From Psychrobacillus vulpis (GTDB lineage Bacteria; Bacillota; Bacilli; Bacillales_A; Planococcaceae), in assembly GCF_006861825.1 (NCBI RefSeq), contig NZ_VDGI01000018.1, positions 1 to 64,000 on the forward strand: a stretch of 64,000 bases of DNA. Reading direction: 5' to 3'. Made by a program: the position numbers and the translations under genes. The notes beneath the pieces were generated by a model. It saw nothing but the letters and a program-made list of their open reading frames with translations, did no database searches and was not told the DNA's origin. Positions 1 through 8,182 of the stretch are shown here, piece by piece (position 1 is the stretch's first letter; each line of letters begins with the position of its first letter).

Positions 1-60
1 CTTGCATGTATTAGGCACGCCGCCAGCGTTCGTCCTGAGCCAGGATCAAACTCTCCATAA
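1..60 (-). rRNA. 16S ribosomal RNA, 5' end only
   Basis: Read on the minus strand this is the near-universal start of bacterial 16S rRNA: GAGTTTGATCCTGGCTCAG (the 27F primer site), then the GACGAACGCTGGCGGC and CTAATACATGCAAG blocks. The gene runs off the left edge, so only about the first 60 nt are present. The mature 5' end is placed near position 60 by comparison with Bacillus 16S and may be off by a few bases. It is the first gene of an rrn operon transcribed away from the protein genes in this window. Confidence 0.97.
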
Positions 61-234
61 TAGAGAACTTAAAAAGCTCATTTTGTTTTGCTGGCATCAT
101 CATTAAATGATGTCAAAATTGTTTGCTCTCGGACTAACAAAGTTAGTCGTTCAAGCTATATGTCTTAACGTTTTGCATGTTCAGTTTTCAATGTTCATGT
201 GTTTATATTGTCGTCTTGTTACAGCGACCTTTGT
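61..234 (-). other. rrn operon leader
   Basis: Transcribed leader between the rrn promoter and mature 16S. It has a perfect 7-bp hairpin (132-138 with 142-148, loop AAA). It also has a TTGAAAACTGAAC block near 180-195 resembling the conserved boxA-like antitermination region ahead of Bacillus 16S genes. The antitermination role is inferred from that resemblance. No coding sequence is seen. Confidence 0.6.
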
Positions 235-264
235 ATCTTAACATCTTTTAAACATGAATGTCAA
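235..264 (-). promoter_or_regulatory. rrn sigma-A promoter
   Basis: On the minus strand TTGACA (264-259) is followed by an 18-nt spacer and TAAGAT (240-235), which predicts a start near 228. The sequence upstream (265-292) is very A+T rich, as expected for an UP element. Only one promoter is visible here, whereas many rrn operons have two. The same A+T-rich tract lies directly upstream of the divergent + strand gene at 314. Confidence 0.8.
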
Positions 265-313
265 CACTAAATCATAAAATTTATTAGAATGATTGGAAAG
301 GTGCGAGCTCACA

Positions 314-979
314 ATGAAAACAAAGCTTTTATTAGTTGTTGCAATGGTATTCTTTTTTTCTCTATTTTTTATTATCCCAAATAATTATTCTTCTATTCTT
401 CCTGTTTTTCAATTGATTGAAAAACCAACTGTCGTGTCCAAAGGAGCACACGGCAAAACAGTAACTATCGATTTAACTTTTGGAAAAGAGGATATGGAAA
501 CTTTTTTAAAAAACCTCGAAGCACCCTATCCACATTTTTTTATAAGCGAGGATTGGATAAAACGTTCACCTACTCTCATAAAAGTTATGAAGGAAAAAAA
601 TATTCCGATTAGTCTCTTAGGGCAAGAAGGTGCTAAATATATTGAAGACCCTACATTATTCAAAAAGGAAATAGATCAATTTGAAAAGTTAGTTGGTGAA
701 ATTCCTCTTTGGTTCCGCACGAAGGACTATGAGTTTCCAGTGGAATTGCAAAAGACTGCTTGGGAATACGAAGTAAATTTACTAAGCTCAAGCATGTATT
801 GGGTTGAAGGAGAACCGAATCCAAAGTTACAAAAAGGTGATATCCTTAGCGTTCCGCTCCATCAAGAGGAACGAATGGATATGAAACAATTAAATCAATT
901 ACTAAAATCAGATTCTTTTCTATCTATTGAACAAAATATATTCGGTCTAACAACTAAAAGTAAAGCAATACCAGAATAA
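314..979 (+). CDS. PdaB-like polysaccharide deacetylase homologue, probably catalytically inactive
   Basis: 221-aa protein with an N-terminal membrane anchor (about residues 4-22) followed by a NodB-like domain. Length, position next to kbaA and the rrn operon, and a line-by-line resemblance to B. subtilis PdaB (a spore peptidoglycan deacetylase-family protein) support the call. The motifs that define the family are degraded. The metal-binding TFD..WGD region reads LTFGKED (54-60), the second motif reads SLLGQEG (100-106) without the usual polar pattern, the RPP motif reads FRTKD (134-138), and the LLHAS motif reads VPLHQEE (180-186). It is therefore likely a pseudoenzyme or a decaying gene, although the frame is open throughout. 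Start chosen at ATG 314 because GGAAAGGTG (295-303) sits about 10 nt upstream; a TTG at 293 would overlap that site. Confidence 0.75.
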   Translation: MKTKLLLVVAMVFFFSLFFIIPNNYSSILPVFQLIEKPTVVSKGAHGKTVTIDLTFGKEDMETFLKNLEAPYPHFFISEDWIKRSPTLIKVMKEKNIPISLLGQEGAKYIEDPTLFKKEIDQFEKLVGEIPLWFRTKDYEFPVELQKTAWEYEVNLLSSSMYWVEGEPNPKLQKGDILSVPLHQEERMDMKQLNQLLKSDSFLSIEQNIFGLTTKSKAIPE

Positions 980-1011
980 CAACAAATTGTTCATGCCCAA
1001 GTTCTTCGCAA

Positions 1012-1047
1012 AAAAACTGCTCTGACTATATGTCAGAGCAGTTTTTA
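1012..1047. terminator. bidirectional terminator between pdaB-like gene and kbaA
   Basis: Perfect inverted repeat AAAACTGCTCTGAC / GTCAGAGCAGTTTT (1013-1026 with 1032-1045, 5-nt loop), with T runs on both strands. It serves two converging genes and overlaps the kbaA stop codon. Confidence 0.93.
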
Positions 1048-1725
1048 TTTTGTCTTTAAAACAGCAGCTTCTTTTCTTGCTTTTCTACGTGCTTCTAATT
1101 TCAATCGGTCTTCCTCCGATTTTGCATTGTACTTTGGCAAAGCTAATAATTGATATGCATTAACTCCGAGAATTGGGAACAATAATAACGTCACCCAACT
1201 ATCTACGTTGTCTGCACGAACCATCAATACTGGCAACCATTCTAAAGTTGATACAACAATCATAAAAAACAATGCTGAAATTAATGTATGTTTTTTTGTC
1301 ATATTCGCTTTTACAATAGCTACAATAACTGCTGTAATTATTAAAACCGCCAATAAACCAACATATAACCATATTTGACCTGTTGTTTCAGCATTCGGTT
1401 TGAAGCGGAAAAATATTAAATCCAAAATTACAATTGCAATGATTAATAATTGAACCCAATTCCATAAAGTAAGTGTTCTGAAAATATTTACACCCATTTG
1501 ATGAATCGTTAAGTAAGCAAAATAGCCCATTTGGGTAATGACACTTACTGTGAATCCCATAATAACCATAAAAGCGAATGCAGCAAAAAATTCGCTCCAT
1601 TGCCCTGCTTCAAAATACTTTGCAAAAGCATCGTTCCAACGTATAAATAAACCTAACACACCTGTGATTAGTCCGCCTATCCACATTGCGTTTAGAAAAA
1701 ATTTAAACCAGTTTCGAATTGTCAC
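1045..1725 (-). CDS. kbaA: KinB signalling pathway activation protein KbaA
   Basis: 226-aa integral membrane protein with about six predicted transmembrane segments (roughly 9-28, 47-70, 87-106, 116-138, 145-165, 174-192) and a basic C-terminal tail. In B. subtilis KbaA is needed for KinB to feed the sporulation phosphorelay. The VISQMG-type segment (here VITQMGYFAYLTIHQMG) and the position between gerD and the PdaB gene match KbaA. The start is taken as GTG 1725 because GGAGGA (1740-1735) precedes it by 9 nt. A longer frame begins at TTG 1773 but has no ribosome binding site and would add 16 residues unlike the family. Confidence 0.9.
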   Translation of the reverse strand: MTIRNWFKFFLNAMWIGGLITGVLGLFIRWNDAFAKYFEAGQWSEFFAAFAFMVIMGFTVSVITQMGYFAYLTIHQMGVNIFRTLTLWNWVQLLIIAIVILDLIFFRFKPNAETTGQIWLYVGLLAVLIITAVIVAIVKANMTKKHTLISALFFMIVVSTLEWLPVLMVRADNVDSWVTLLLFPILGVNAYQLLALPKYNAKSEEDRLKLEARRKARKEAAVLKTK

Positions 1726-1860
1726 GGCAAAAAATCCTCCATATTTTAAAACTTCCTTTATAGATTGTAACAACCATTAACGAAAAAATCTATTTGTTCC
1801 TTACATCTATACATAATTAAATGAAAAATGTGAACAATAATCGAAAGGATGGTGACTGAC

Positions 1861-2475
1861 TTGAAGTATCTTGCCCTCGTTTTATTAACTATTGGCCTGT
1901 TAGCGGGTTGTAATAATCCCACCTCATCTGCTCCTTCCTATGAGGAGATGAAAAAAATGATGATTGATGCATTACAAACAGAGGAAGGGAAAAAATCAAT
2001 ACGAAAACTTTTAGATGACCCTGAATTTCAAGGCCTTTTAGTAATTGACAGCGAACAAGTGAAGAAATCCGTTGAACAAACGATGTTATCAAAGGATGCA
2101 GAAGAGTTTTGGAAAGAAGTTTACCAAGACCCCAAATTTTCCGAAACAATGGCGAAAAGTATGTTGAAGCAACAAGAAGAACTAATGAAGTCTCTAATGA
2201 AAGATCCGACGTACTTAAAAGATTTAGAAAGCTTTTTTGGTTCAGCTGATATGAAAAAGGAATTAGGAAAAATACTACAGTCTAGTGACATGCGAAAAGA
2301 AATGGAAAAAGTTGTGGAAGAAACGATTCAAAGTCCTCTATTACAAACGAAGTGGCAAAAACTAGTTGAAGAAGCTGGCTCTGGTTCACAAAAAGGTGGA
2401 GGTGGAGGCGAGTCTTCCGATAAAGGTTCAGAATCCTCTCAGGATAAAGAGAAACAAGATGAAACACAAAAATAA
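1861..2475 (+). CDS. gerD: spore germination lipoprotein GerD
   Basis: 204-aa secreted lipoprotein: a short hydrophobic signal ends in the lipobox LLAGC, then comes a helical domain (EEMKKMMIDALQTEEGKKS and following) and a low-complexity Gly/Ser/Lys tail after about residue 175. GerD is a scaffold in the spore inner membrane that clusters nutrient germinant receptors. The gene sits between kbaA and salA on the opposite strand, as in B. subtilis. Start chosen at TTG 1861 because AAAGGATGGTGA lies just upstream and the signal peptide then begins MKYLALVLL; ATG 1849 and GTG 1852 are in-frame alternatives that overlap that site. Confidence 0.92.
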   Translation: MKYLALVLLTIGLLAGCNNPTSSAPSYEEMKKMMIDALQTEEGKKSIRKLLDDPEFQGLLVIDSEQVKKSVEQTMLSKDAEEFWKEVYQDPKFSETMAKSMLKQQEELMKSLMKDPTYLKDLESFFGSADMKKELGKILQSSDMRKEMEKVVEETIQSPLLQTKWQKLVEEAGSGSQKGGGGGESSDKGSESSQDKEKQDETQK

Positions 2476-2505
2476 GGCCGATCCTTGTTGGGAAACGGCC
2501 TTTTT
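2474..2505. terminator. terminator shared by gerD and salA
   Basis: Stem AAGGCCG (2474-2480) with CGGCCTT (2496-2502), a 15-nt loop, and a T run after it on the + strand. On the minus strand the second arm is followed by ATTTTTG, so it probably stops both converging genes. Confidence 0.85.
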
Positions 2506-2506
2506 C

Positions 2507-3559
2507 TTATGCTTTTTCAATTACTTTTTGAGCAATATCTAAATAAATTTTACCTGTTTCATGTGTTTCTGCATATACTGACGGTGCAAAGTCAATGTCG
2601 TTCCAATCAGGTTGACCAAGTGGAATTTGTCCTAGCAACTCAGTGCGTAATTCCTCTGCAAGTTTTGGACCGCCACCTTTACCAAATACCATCTCTCGTT
2701 CACCTGTTGATTTGGATTCATACCACGACATATTTTCAATAACACCTAATATTTCATGATCTGTTTGCAGAGCCATTGCGCCAGCTCTTGCAGCAACAAA
2801 TGCAGCTGTTGGGTGAGGTGTCGTTACGACGATTTCTTTAGATGCAGGTAACATTTGGTGAATATCTAAAGCAACATCACCTGTACCTGGCGGCAAGTCT
2901 AGTAGTAGAAAGTCTAACTCTCCCCACTCTACATCTTTAAAAAATTGATCTAAAACTTTTCCAAGCATTGGTCCACGCCATACAACTGGTGTATTATTTT
3001 CCACGAAGAATCCCATAGAAATGACTTTTACACCTTTACGCTCTACAGGAATAATTCGATCTTCTTTTATTTGTGGAGTATCTTTTACACCCATCATGTC
3101 TGGAACACTGAAGCCGTAGATATCTGCATCTACTAAACCAACTTTTTTCCCTAAACGCGCTAGAGCTACTGCCAAGTTTACAGAAACCGTTGATTTACCA
3201 ACCCCACCTTTACCTGATGCGATAGAAATGATTTTCACTTTACTATTCGGAGAAAGAATACTTTCATTGTCGCTGCCTTTTGCTTGACCGCGGAATTGTT
3301 CTAACACTTCTTTTGGTAGCTCTTCGAATCGGATGCCGACAGTTGCTGCTCCCGCATTTTTTAGAACTTCTACAACTTTCCCTTGCAGTTGCATTTGCTC
3401 ACCAGAGTTAATTTTTGCAATTGCTAGTTTCACACTTACATGATTTTTTTCTTCTTTTATGGAAACATCTGAAATTCCGTTCGTTTCTTCCAGAGTTCTA
3501 TGTAAAAATGGATCATTTAATTCTCCAAGTAACTCACGAACCTGTTGTTCATTAATCAT
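2507..3559 (-). CDS. salA: Mrp/NBP35-family P-loop ATPase SalA
   Basis: 350 aa. Residues about 1-85 form a MIP18-type (DUF59) domain; the rest is a Mrp/ParA-like ATPase with deviant Walker A GKGGVGKS (about 115-122), DADIYG, and DLPPGTGD. Mrp proteins usually carry a CxxC pair for an Fe-S cluster. Here the matching segment reads ENMSWYESKSTGE with no cysteine, as recalled for B. subtilis SalA, which acts as an ATP-dependent DNA-binding repressor of scoC. A regulatory role is therefore more likely than Fe-S carriage, by homology only. Start ATG 3559 follows AAAGGGGAG. Confidence 0.88.
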   Translation of the reverse strand: MINEQQVRELLGELNDPFLHRTLEETNGISDVSIKEEKNHVSVKLAIAKINSGEQMQLQGKVVEVLKNAGAATVGIRFEELPKEVLEQFRGQAKGSDNESILSPNSKVKIISIASGKGGVGKSTVSVNLAVALARLGKKVGLVDADIYGFSVPDMMGVKDTPQIKEDRIIPVERKGVKVISMGFFVENNTPVVWRGPMLGKVLDQFFKDVEWGELDFLLLDLPPGTGDVALDIHQMLPASKEIVVTTPHPTAAFVAARAGAMALQTDHEILGVIENMSWYESKSTGEREMVFGKGGGPKLAEELRTELLGQIPLGQPDWNDIDFAPSVYAETHETGKIYLDIAQKVIEKA

Positions 3560-3637
3560 TTGTAGACACTCCCCTTTTAGTTAACTATTCGCATTATAGT
3601 ATACCATACACGAGTGCCTACAAACCCTACATTGCTC

Positions 3638-4375
3638 TTAGTAAATATTATCTTCTACAAAGCGACTTACACCTTTTGCGATTGCTTCTACCATTTTCTT
3701 TTGATACTTTTCAGATTTTAATAATTCTCTTTCCTCATTATTACTCAAAAATCCTGTTTCAACTAGTACAGCTGGAGCCTTTGCTTTCTTTAAAATATAT
3801 ACTTGTTTAATCGCAAGTGCTTCTCTTTCTGTATTTCCTATATCTTCACGAATTGCACCTTGAATAGATTTTGCTAATAGTTCGCCACCCTCGTGTCCTT
3901 CTGCATGATAAAATACTTGCGCTCCTCTCCATCTCTCTTCTGGAACTGCATTTACATGTAGACTTAACACAATATCCGCTTCGGAATTATTCATTATTTC
4001 TTCTCGAAGGAGTAAATCCGCACGCTTTCTAGCGCGAGTTGTATTATAGCTCTCATCTGGAGTATGCTCGGCGATCGCGTCCCCTTCTTTACTCCGTGTC
4101 ATTACTACAGTTGCTCCTTTTGCTTTTAGTTCTTTCTCTAACTTTAGAGACATCGCCAGAGTAATATCTCTCTCCACCGTTTCTCCGTGGCTTGCCCCTC
4201 CGTCTATACCTCCATGCCCGGGGTCAATCACAATTTTCACTCCACTTAATGGTTCTGGTAAGAAGAAACTTAAATCGCTTGCTTTCGTTCCATAAAATAC
4301 AGCAAGCAGAGAAATCAAAAACAATACTAAGATAACAAGCCACTTTTTCAGATCTATCGCTCCTTTTTCACTCAT
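3638..4375 (-). CDS. cwlD: germination-specific N-acetylmuramoyl-L-alanine amidase CwlD
   Basis: About 245 aa: an N-terminal membrane anchor (WLVILVLFLISLLAVFYG), then a zinc amidase_3 domain. Ligands and catalytic residues are visible: IDPGHGG (His), VERD (Glu), LSLHVNA (His) and VETGFLSN (Glu). CwlD removes peptide side chains from spore cortex muramic acid so that muramic-delta-lactam can form. The start is uncertain: ATG 4375 lacks a clear ribosome binding site. A strong AAAAGGAG (4366-4360) lies inside the frame and points to a CTG codon at 4351 (followed by KKWLVIL); TTG 4393 is a third option. Confidence 0.9.
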   Translation of the reverse strand: MSEKGAIDLKKWLVILVLFLISLLAVFYGTKASDLSFFLPEPLSGVKIVIDPGHGGIDGGASHGETVERDITLAMSLKLEKELKAKGATVVMTRSKEGDAIAEHTPDESYNTTRARKRADLLLREEIMNNSEADIVLSLHVNAVPEERWRGAQVFYHAEGHEGGELLAKSIQGAIREDIGNTEREALAIKQVYILKKAKAPAVLVETGFLSNNEERELLKSEKYQKKMVEAIAKGVSRFVEDNIY

Positions 4376-4427
4376 TATACGTATGAGGGACAAAGAGTAT
4401 GTTAGCTTTATTGAACAACTTATTTAT

Positions 4428-5138
4428 TCATTTCCCAATCCGATATATTCCTTTTTTATCTCTTAATCTACAACCATTTTTTACGAAAATACTTATCATA
4501 TGCTCATTACTTTCATCTGTACTTCCAACATAATAATGAGCTTGGATCTTTTTCATCAGTTCTAGCGTAATCTTATGAATCTCTAATCCAAAACCTCTCC
4601 CTCTCATTTCTGGAACAATTCCGAAGTAGAACATTCTTCCTTCATCTTTCGTTCCATTTTCAATATGAGGAATACTTACCCCAACTAATTCGTTTTCTTT
4701 TAAAAAGTAATAGCAATTGCTTCTCCACGCTTCTCCTAGTTCACTACTTAAGGAGGTCATCACTTGTTCCATTGGCTGAGGGATATTTTTATTTGCTGTT
4801 CCTGTTCGGCATAAGTCATATGCTTCTGCAAACTCCAAATCAGTCATCAATCCTTCTGATAAAGAATGGAAAGTTAGATTAGTTTCTACGTGATATGTTT
4901 CATCTAATGTTTTTACATATTCATGAATGACCGAAATTTTTCGAAACCCATTATCCAGTAACCAGTTTTCAAATGCTTCTTCCATTAATAAAGATACATA
5001 TTCAATTTCACCTTTCTTATACTCCATCAGTATTTTTGTCAAAGCTTCTTTATAATCTTCTTCAGAATTGCCTTTAATCTTTACTTGATCGACTAGCCAA
5101 AATGCTTTTTTATTTTTAATTATATTGAATAAATTCAT
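4428..5138 (-). CDS. GNAT-family N-acetyltransferase
   Basis: 236-aa protein. The C-terminal half holds the acetyl-CoA binding core: a beta strand reading MFYFGIVPEMRGRGFG (motif A, R-G-R-G-F-G) and a following helix EIHKITLELMKK. The N-terminal half is a divergent GNAT-like domain without a clear motif A. Substrate unknown. GGAGGAATTTGT precedes ATG 5138. It is separated by a terminator from the MFS gene upstream, so it is probably transcribed on its own. It is not part of the conserved cwlD-rpsI neighbourhood of B. subtilis. Confidence 0.8.
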   Translation of the reverse strand: MNLFNIIKNKKAFWLVDQVKIKGNSEEDYKEALTKILMEYKKGEIEYVSLLMEEAFENWLLDNGFRKISVIHEYVKTLDETYHVETNLTFHSLSEGLMTDLEFAEAYDLCRTGTANKNIPQPMEQVMTSLSSELGEAWRSNCYYFLKENELVGVSIPHIENGTKDEGRMFYFGIVPEMRGRGFGLEIHKITLELMKKIQAHYYVGSTDESNEHMISIFVKNGCRLRDKKGIYRIGK

Positions 5139-5185
5139 ACAAATTCCTCCATCTATATCGTTCTTTTCATTCCATGATAGAAAAT

Positions 5186-5225
5186 AAAAAAACGTTAGAC
5201 AAACCCCTAGTAAGTTTATCTAACG
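5186..5225 (-). terminator. terminator after the MFS gene
   Basis: Minus-strand stem CGTTAGA (5225-5219) with TCTAACG (5199-5193), extended inward by AAAC/GTTT, followed by seven T residues. Confidence 0.85.
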
Positions 5226-5233
5226 ACTTCCTA

Positions 5234-6421
5234 TTAAGTCCTGTTCTTCATCACTTTATCACTTAAATAGAAGGACGGTAATGCTAGCACAGTAATGACA
5301 CCTATAATAATAAATACTATGGATCCTCCGTTTAAAACATCTAACAGAAAGCCTCCTAAACTTGGCCCGGCAATTTTACCAATCGAACTAACTCCTGATA
5401 AAGCAAAGTAAGTCCCTTTTTCGTGATCCTCACAAATTTCGTCAATATGTACATCGGTCATTGTAAACACGAGTACCTCTCCCGCTGTAAAGATCACCAT
5501 TGCAAATATTAGAAAAAGAATATGTTCACTTTGACCAAATAATAATAACCCGACAGAAAGACATGTACTTCCAATGATTAGACATGCAGTTGTACTAATT
5601 ACTTCACCGAGTTTATAAACAAAATACTGAATTACTAGTACAGTAATCGCATTTGTTGTAATGAGCCAAGCAAAATATTTCAATGCAAGCTCATGGTTAA
5701 ACGTAATCCCTAAATATTGACTTAGTGTAGAATCGAACTGGCTATAACCAAAGCTGATGAATATTAAAGCTACTATAAAAAGGGTGAATCCATAATCTTT
5801 CTTGAATACGTAGAAAGACTGAAATATAGATACTTTTTTTGAATTCGTTGTTTCTTGTTTAATAGGATACTTTTTAAATAACAGTGCAAATGTAATGATA
5901 TTGACTAGAAAAATAAAACCTACTGTGAAAAACAGTGTATCTGTCCCAAACTTTTGAAAATAAACAGATGTAAGCGGGGCAATTGCAGCGGATATATTGA
6001 TTAAAAAATAGCGAATGTTAAAGATGAATCTTCTGTTTTCCGGTTCTGTGTAAAGACTTAATAATACCCGGTAGGTTGGTTCTACAATCGCTTGACTGAC
6101 CCCAAGAATAGCTGCAAATATAATGAATCCAACATATTGATCGATAAATGGGAAATACATATAACTAATAAAATAGCCAACTAACCCAGCAAATATAACC
6201 TTATCTTTAGGATATTTATCTATGTATGGACCTATAAAGAAACTGACAATCAATTTTGATAAGGCAAGGGTGGAAATGATCGTACCTATTTGAACACCAG
6301 AGTAATCAAATTCATCTAATAAAAACAAAGTTAAGTACGGCAATACTAAAAACGTTCCAAATCTTGCAATAAAAATACTAATTAGAATTGTAGATATTAC
6401 TACATTAAATTTACTTTTCAT
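5234..6421 (-). CDS. MFS transporter, DHA1-like drug/solute exporter
   Basis: 395-aa polytopic protein with about 12 hydrophobic segments in two six-helix halves. A motif A-like loop lies between TM2 and TM3 (GPYIDKYPKDKVI), and a long cytoplasmic linker (KKYPIKQETTNSKK) joins the halves. Length and layout fit the H+-driven DHA1 exporters; the substrate cannot be told. AAAAGAGGTACC precedes ATG 6421. It probably shares a transcript with the acetyltransferase gene 32 bp upstream. Confidence 0.8.
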   Translation of the reverse strand: MKSKFNVVISTILISIFIARFGTFLVLPYLTLFLLDEFDYSGVQIGTIISTLALSKLIVSFFIGPYIDKYPKDKVIFAGLVGYFISYMYFPFIDQYVGFIIFAAILGVSQAIVEPTYRVLLSLYTEPENRRFIFNIRYFLINISAAIAPLTSVYFQKFGTDTLFFTVGFIFLVNIITFALLFKKYPIKQETTNSKKVSIFQSFYVFKKDYGFTLFIVALIFISFGYSQFDSTLSQYLGITFNHELALKYFAWLITTNAITVLVIQYFVYKLGEVISTTACLIIGSTCLSVGLLLFGQSEHILFLIFAMVIFTAGEVLVFTMTDVHIDEICEDHEKGTYFALSGVSSIGKIAGPSLGGFLLDVLNGGSIVFIIIGVITVLALPSFYLSDKVMKNRT

Positions 6422-6453
6422 ATGGTACCTCTTTTTCTCACAAAATTACCTTC

Positions 6454-6960
6454 CTAAGACATAAAAGAATAAATACATACATCTTTCCCTTTCAAAACAA
6501 TCTCTTCTTCTAGCTTCATTCCATTTTTAATCGCTACTTTTCTGGAAGCTTGATTATCTGGTTGAATGAGTGAAATAAATCTAGTTATTCCTAATTGTTT
6601 TATTCCTCGATTAAGAAATGTTTTCGCCGCTTCAGAAGCATAACCTTTTCCCCAATATTCTCGAGCAATCCAATAACCTATTTCTAATTGTTGCTTACCA
6701 TTTATAGTTTGTGGAACAATTCCAGCGTGGCCAATTGGTATATTATCTTCTTTTCGAACAATTAGCTTTAACCCATATTCTTCATTTGACTTGTAATGGC
6801 TTAGAATCCAGTCTAAAAACAATTGTGTTTCTTGCACATCACGTGTATTGCCATTTCCTATATATCGAACCATTTCAGGATCAGATAAAATGGAATACAA
6901 AAAATCAAAATCCGCTTGATCATACAGTCGATATGTTAGCCTCTCTGACGTAAATTTCAT
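6454..6960 (-). CDS. RimJ/RimL-type GNAT acetyltransferase
   Basis: 168-aa single-domain GNAT. It opens with the RimJ/L pattern SERLTYRLYDQADFDFLY. Motif A is IGYWIAREYWGKGYASEA, and the late SRKVAIKNGMKLEEE segment is typical of the group. These enzymes acetylate N termini or small amines; the target is unknown. ATG 6960 is chosen because GGAGGTGGAGGGA directly precedes it; the frame opens at 6975 but that start would overlap the ribosome binding site. Confidence 0.85.
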   Translation of the reverse strand: MKFTSERLTYRLYDQADFDFLYSILSDPEMVRYIGNGNTRDVQETQLFLDWILSHYKSNEEYGLKLIVRKEDNIPIGHAGIVPQTINGKQQLEIGYWIAREYWGKGYASEAAKTFLNRGIKQLGITRFISLIQPDNQASRKVAIKNGMKLEEEIVLKGKDVCIYSFMS

Positions 6961-7073
6961 TCCCTCCACCTCCAATCCAATAAATTATTTCTATTTCCTA
7001 AATATCTCTTAATATACACCTCAAAAAAAACGGATACAATCACTTTTCCAAATAAAAATCTAGACATAAGTTA

Positions 7074-7112
7074 CAGAATTATTACTGGTGCCTGGCACCA
7101 GTAATACTTCTG
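7074..7112. repeat. intergenic palindrome with GTGCCTGGCAC core
   Basis: Perfect 12-bp inverted repeat ATTACTGGTGCC (7081-7092) and GGCACCAGTAAT (7094-7105) around a single T, flanked by weaker pairing CAGAA/TTCTG. There is no T run, so it is not a standard terminator. The core resembles short dispersed palindromes recalled from many bacterial genomes. Confidence 0.8.
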
Positions 7113-7172
7113 TTGTTTTCAATAACGATAAAAATACTATTCTTTTCTATAGCTAATAAGATTTTTTCTAAT

Positions 7173-7206
7173 AAAAAAAGACCCCCAACCAAATTGGTTG
7201 AGAGCC
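7173..7206 (-). terminator. terminator after rpsI
   Basis: Minus-strand stem from 7206 to 7180, about 13 bp counting G-U pairs around CAACCAA/TTGGTTG, then seven T residues (7179-7173). It ends the rplM-rpsI transcript. Confidence 0.9.
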
Positions 7207-7222
7207 TTTTGAAAATTTGAAA

Positions 7223-7615
7223 TTAACGTTTTGAGAACTGAGGTGCACGACGAGCGCCTTTAAGTCCTGGTTTTTTACGTTCTTTCATACGTGGGTCACG
7301 TGTTAAGAATCCTGCAGATTTCAATGCTGGACGGAAATCAGGATCTACTGTAAGTAGTGCACGTGCAATACCGTGACGGATTGCTCCTGCTTGACCTGTG
7401 AATCCACCACCATTAACATTTACGTGGATATCGTAGCTACCTAGAGTTTGAGTAGTTACTAATGGTTGTTTAATGATTTCACGTAAAGTTTCGAATGGTA
7501 CGTAATCTTCTACGTCACGTTTGTTGATAATGATTTTTCCTTCGCCTGGTACTAAACGTACGCGTGCTACTGAACTTTTACGGCGACCAGTGCCGATATA
7601 TTGAACTTGTGCCAA
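7223..7615 (-). CDS. rpsI: 30S ribosomal protein S9
   Basis: 130 aa, the usual length. It starts [19 protein letters not shown] and ends in the basic [11 protein letters not shown] tail that reaches the P-site tRNA on the 30S subunit. It lies 22 bp after rplM and is transcribed with it, the standard L13-S9 pair. Confidence 0.98.
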   Translation of the reverse strand: MAQVQYIGTGRRKSSVARVRLVPGEGKIIINKRDVEDYVPFETLREIIKQPLVTTQTLGSYDIHVNVNGGGFTGQAGAIRHGIARALLTVDPDFRPALKSAGFLTRDPRMKERKKPGLKGARRAPQFSKR

Positions 7616-7637
7616 GTGTATGTCCTCCTCTTAATTA

Positions 7638-8075
7638 TTATCCGCGAAGCTCGTATGCTTCTGGTTGTTGTGCCGCATGTGGATGCTCTGCTCCAGCGTA
7701 AACGTTTAGTTTAGTAAACATTTGACGTCCTAAAGAGTTTTTAGGAAGCATACCTTTGATAGCTAATTCGATCATTTTCGTTGGGTACTTAGTACGCATT
7801 TCTAAAGCTGTACGTTGTTTAAGTCCACCAGAGAATTGAGTGTGACGGTAGTAAATTTTGTCATTTAACTTGTTCCCAGTTAAATGAATTTTGTCAGCGT
7901 TGATAATGATCACATGATCACCTGTATCAACGTTAGGTGTGAATGTTGGTTTGTTTTTACCACGTAAAATAGCTGCAACTTCTGAAGCTAGACGACCAAG
8001 AGTTTGGCCTTCAGCGTCAACTACTAACCATTTACGTTCTACTTCGTGACCTTTAGCCATGAATGTTGTACGCAT
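7638..8075 (-). CDS. rplM: 50S ribosomal protein L13
   Basis: 145 aa, full length, starting [16 protein letters not shown] and ending YELRG as in B. subtilis. L13 is an early-assembling 23S rRNA binder. AGGAGGA precedes ATG 8075. The gene has its own promoter and a leader (8076-8176) that probably lets L13 control its own synthesis. Confidence 0.98.
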   Translation of the reverse strand: MRTTFMAKGHEVERKWLVVDAEGQTLGRLASEVAAILRGKNKPTFTPNVDTGDHVIIINADKIHLTGNKLNDKIYYRHTQFSGGLKQRTALEMRTKYPTKMIELAIKGMLPKNSLGRQMFTKLNVYAGAEHPHAAQQPEAYELRG

Positions 8076-8176
8076 GTATTTTGTCCTCCTAATTCAATCA
8101 TAATCGATCTATAATTTTCTATATCCTCATACCAATAAGTTTCGGGGCTTATATTGTGGGGTTAATGAAAATACCA
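8076..8176 (-). ncRNA. putative L13 ribosomal leader
   Basis: About 100 nt between a well-placed promoter and rplM. It contains CCCC-rich and GG-rich segments (AACCCCACAATATAAGCCCC, then GGTATGAGGATATAG) that resemble, from memory, the Firmicutes L13 leader family. No long perfect helix was confirmed by eye, so the family match needs a covariance search. Confidence 0.5.
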
Positions 8177-8182
8177 TACATC

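Noticed and set aside
1800-1860. Sigma-G promoter for gerD (CATAATTA near 1812)
   Set aside because: The -10 is similar to the consensus but no matching -35 lies at the right distance.
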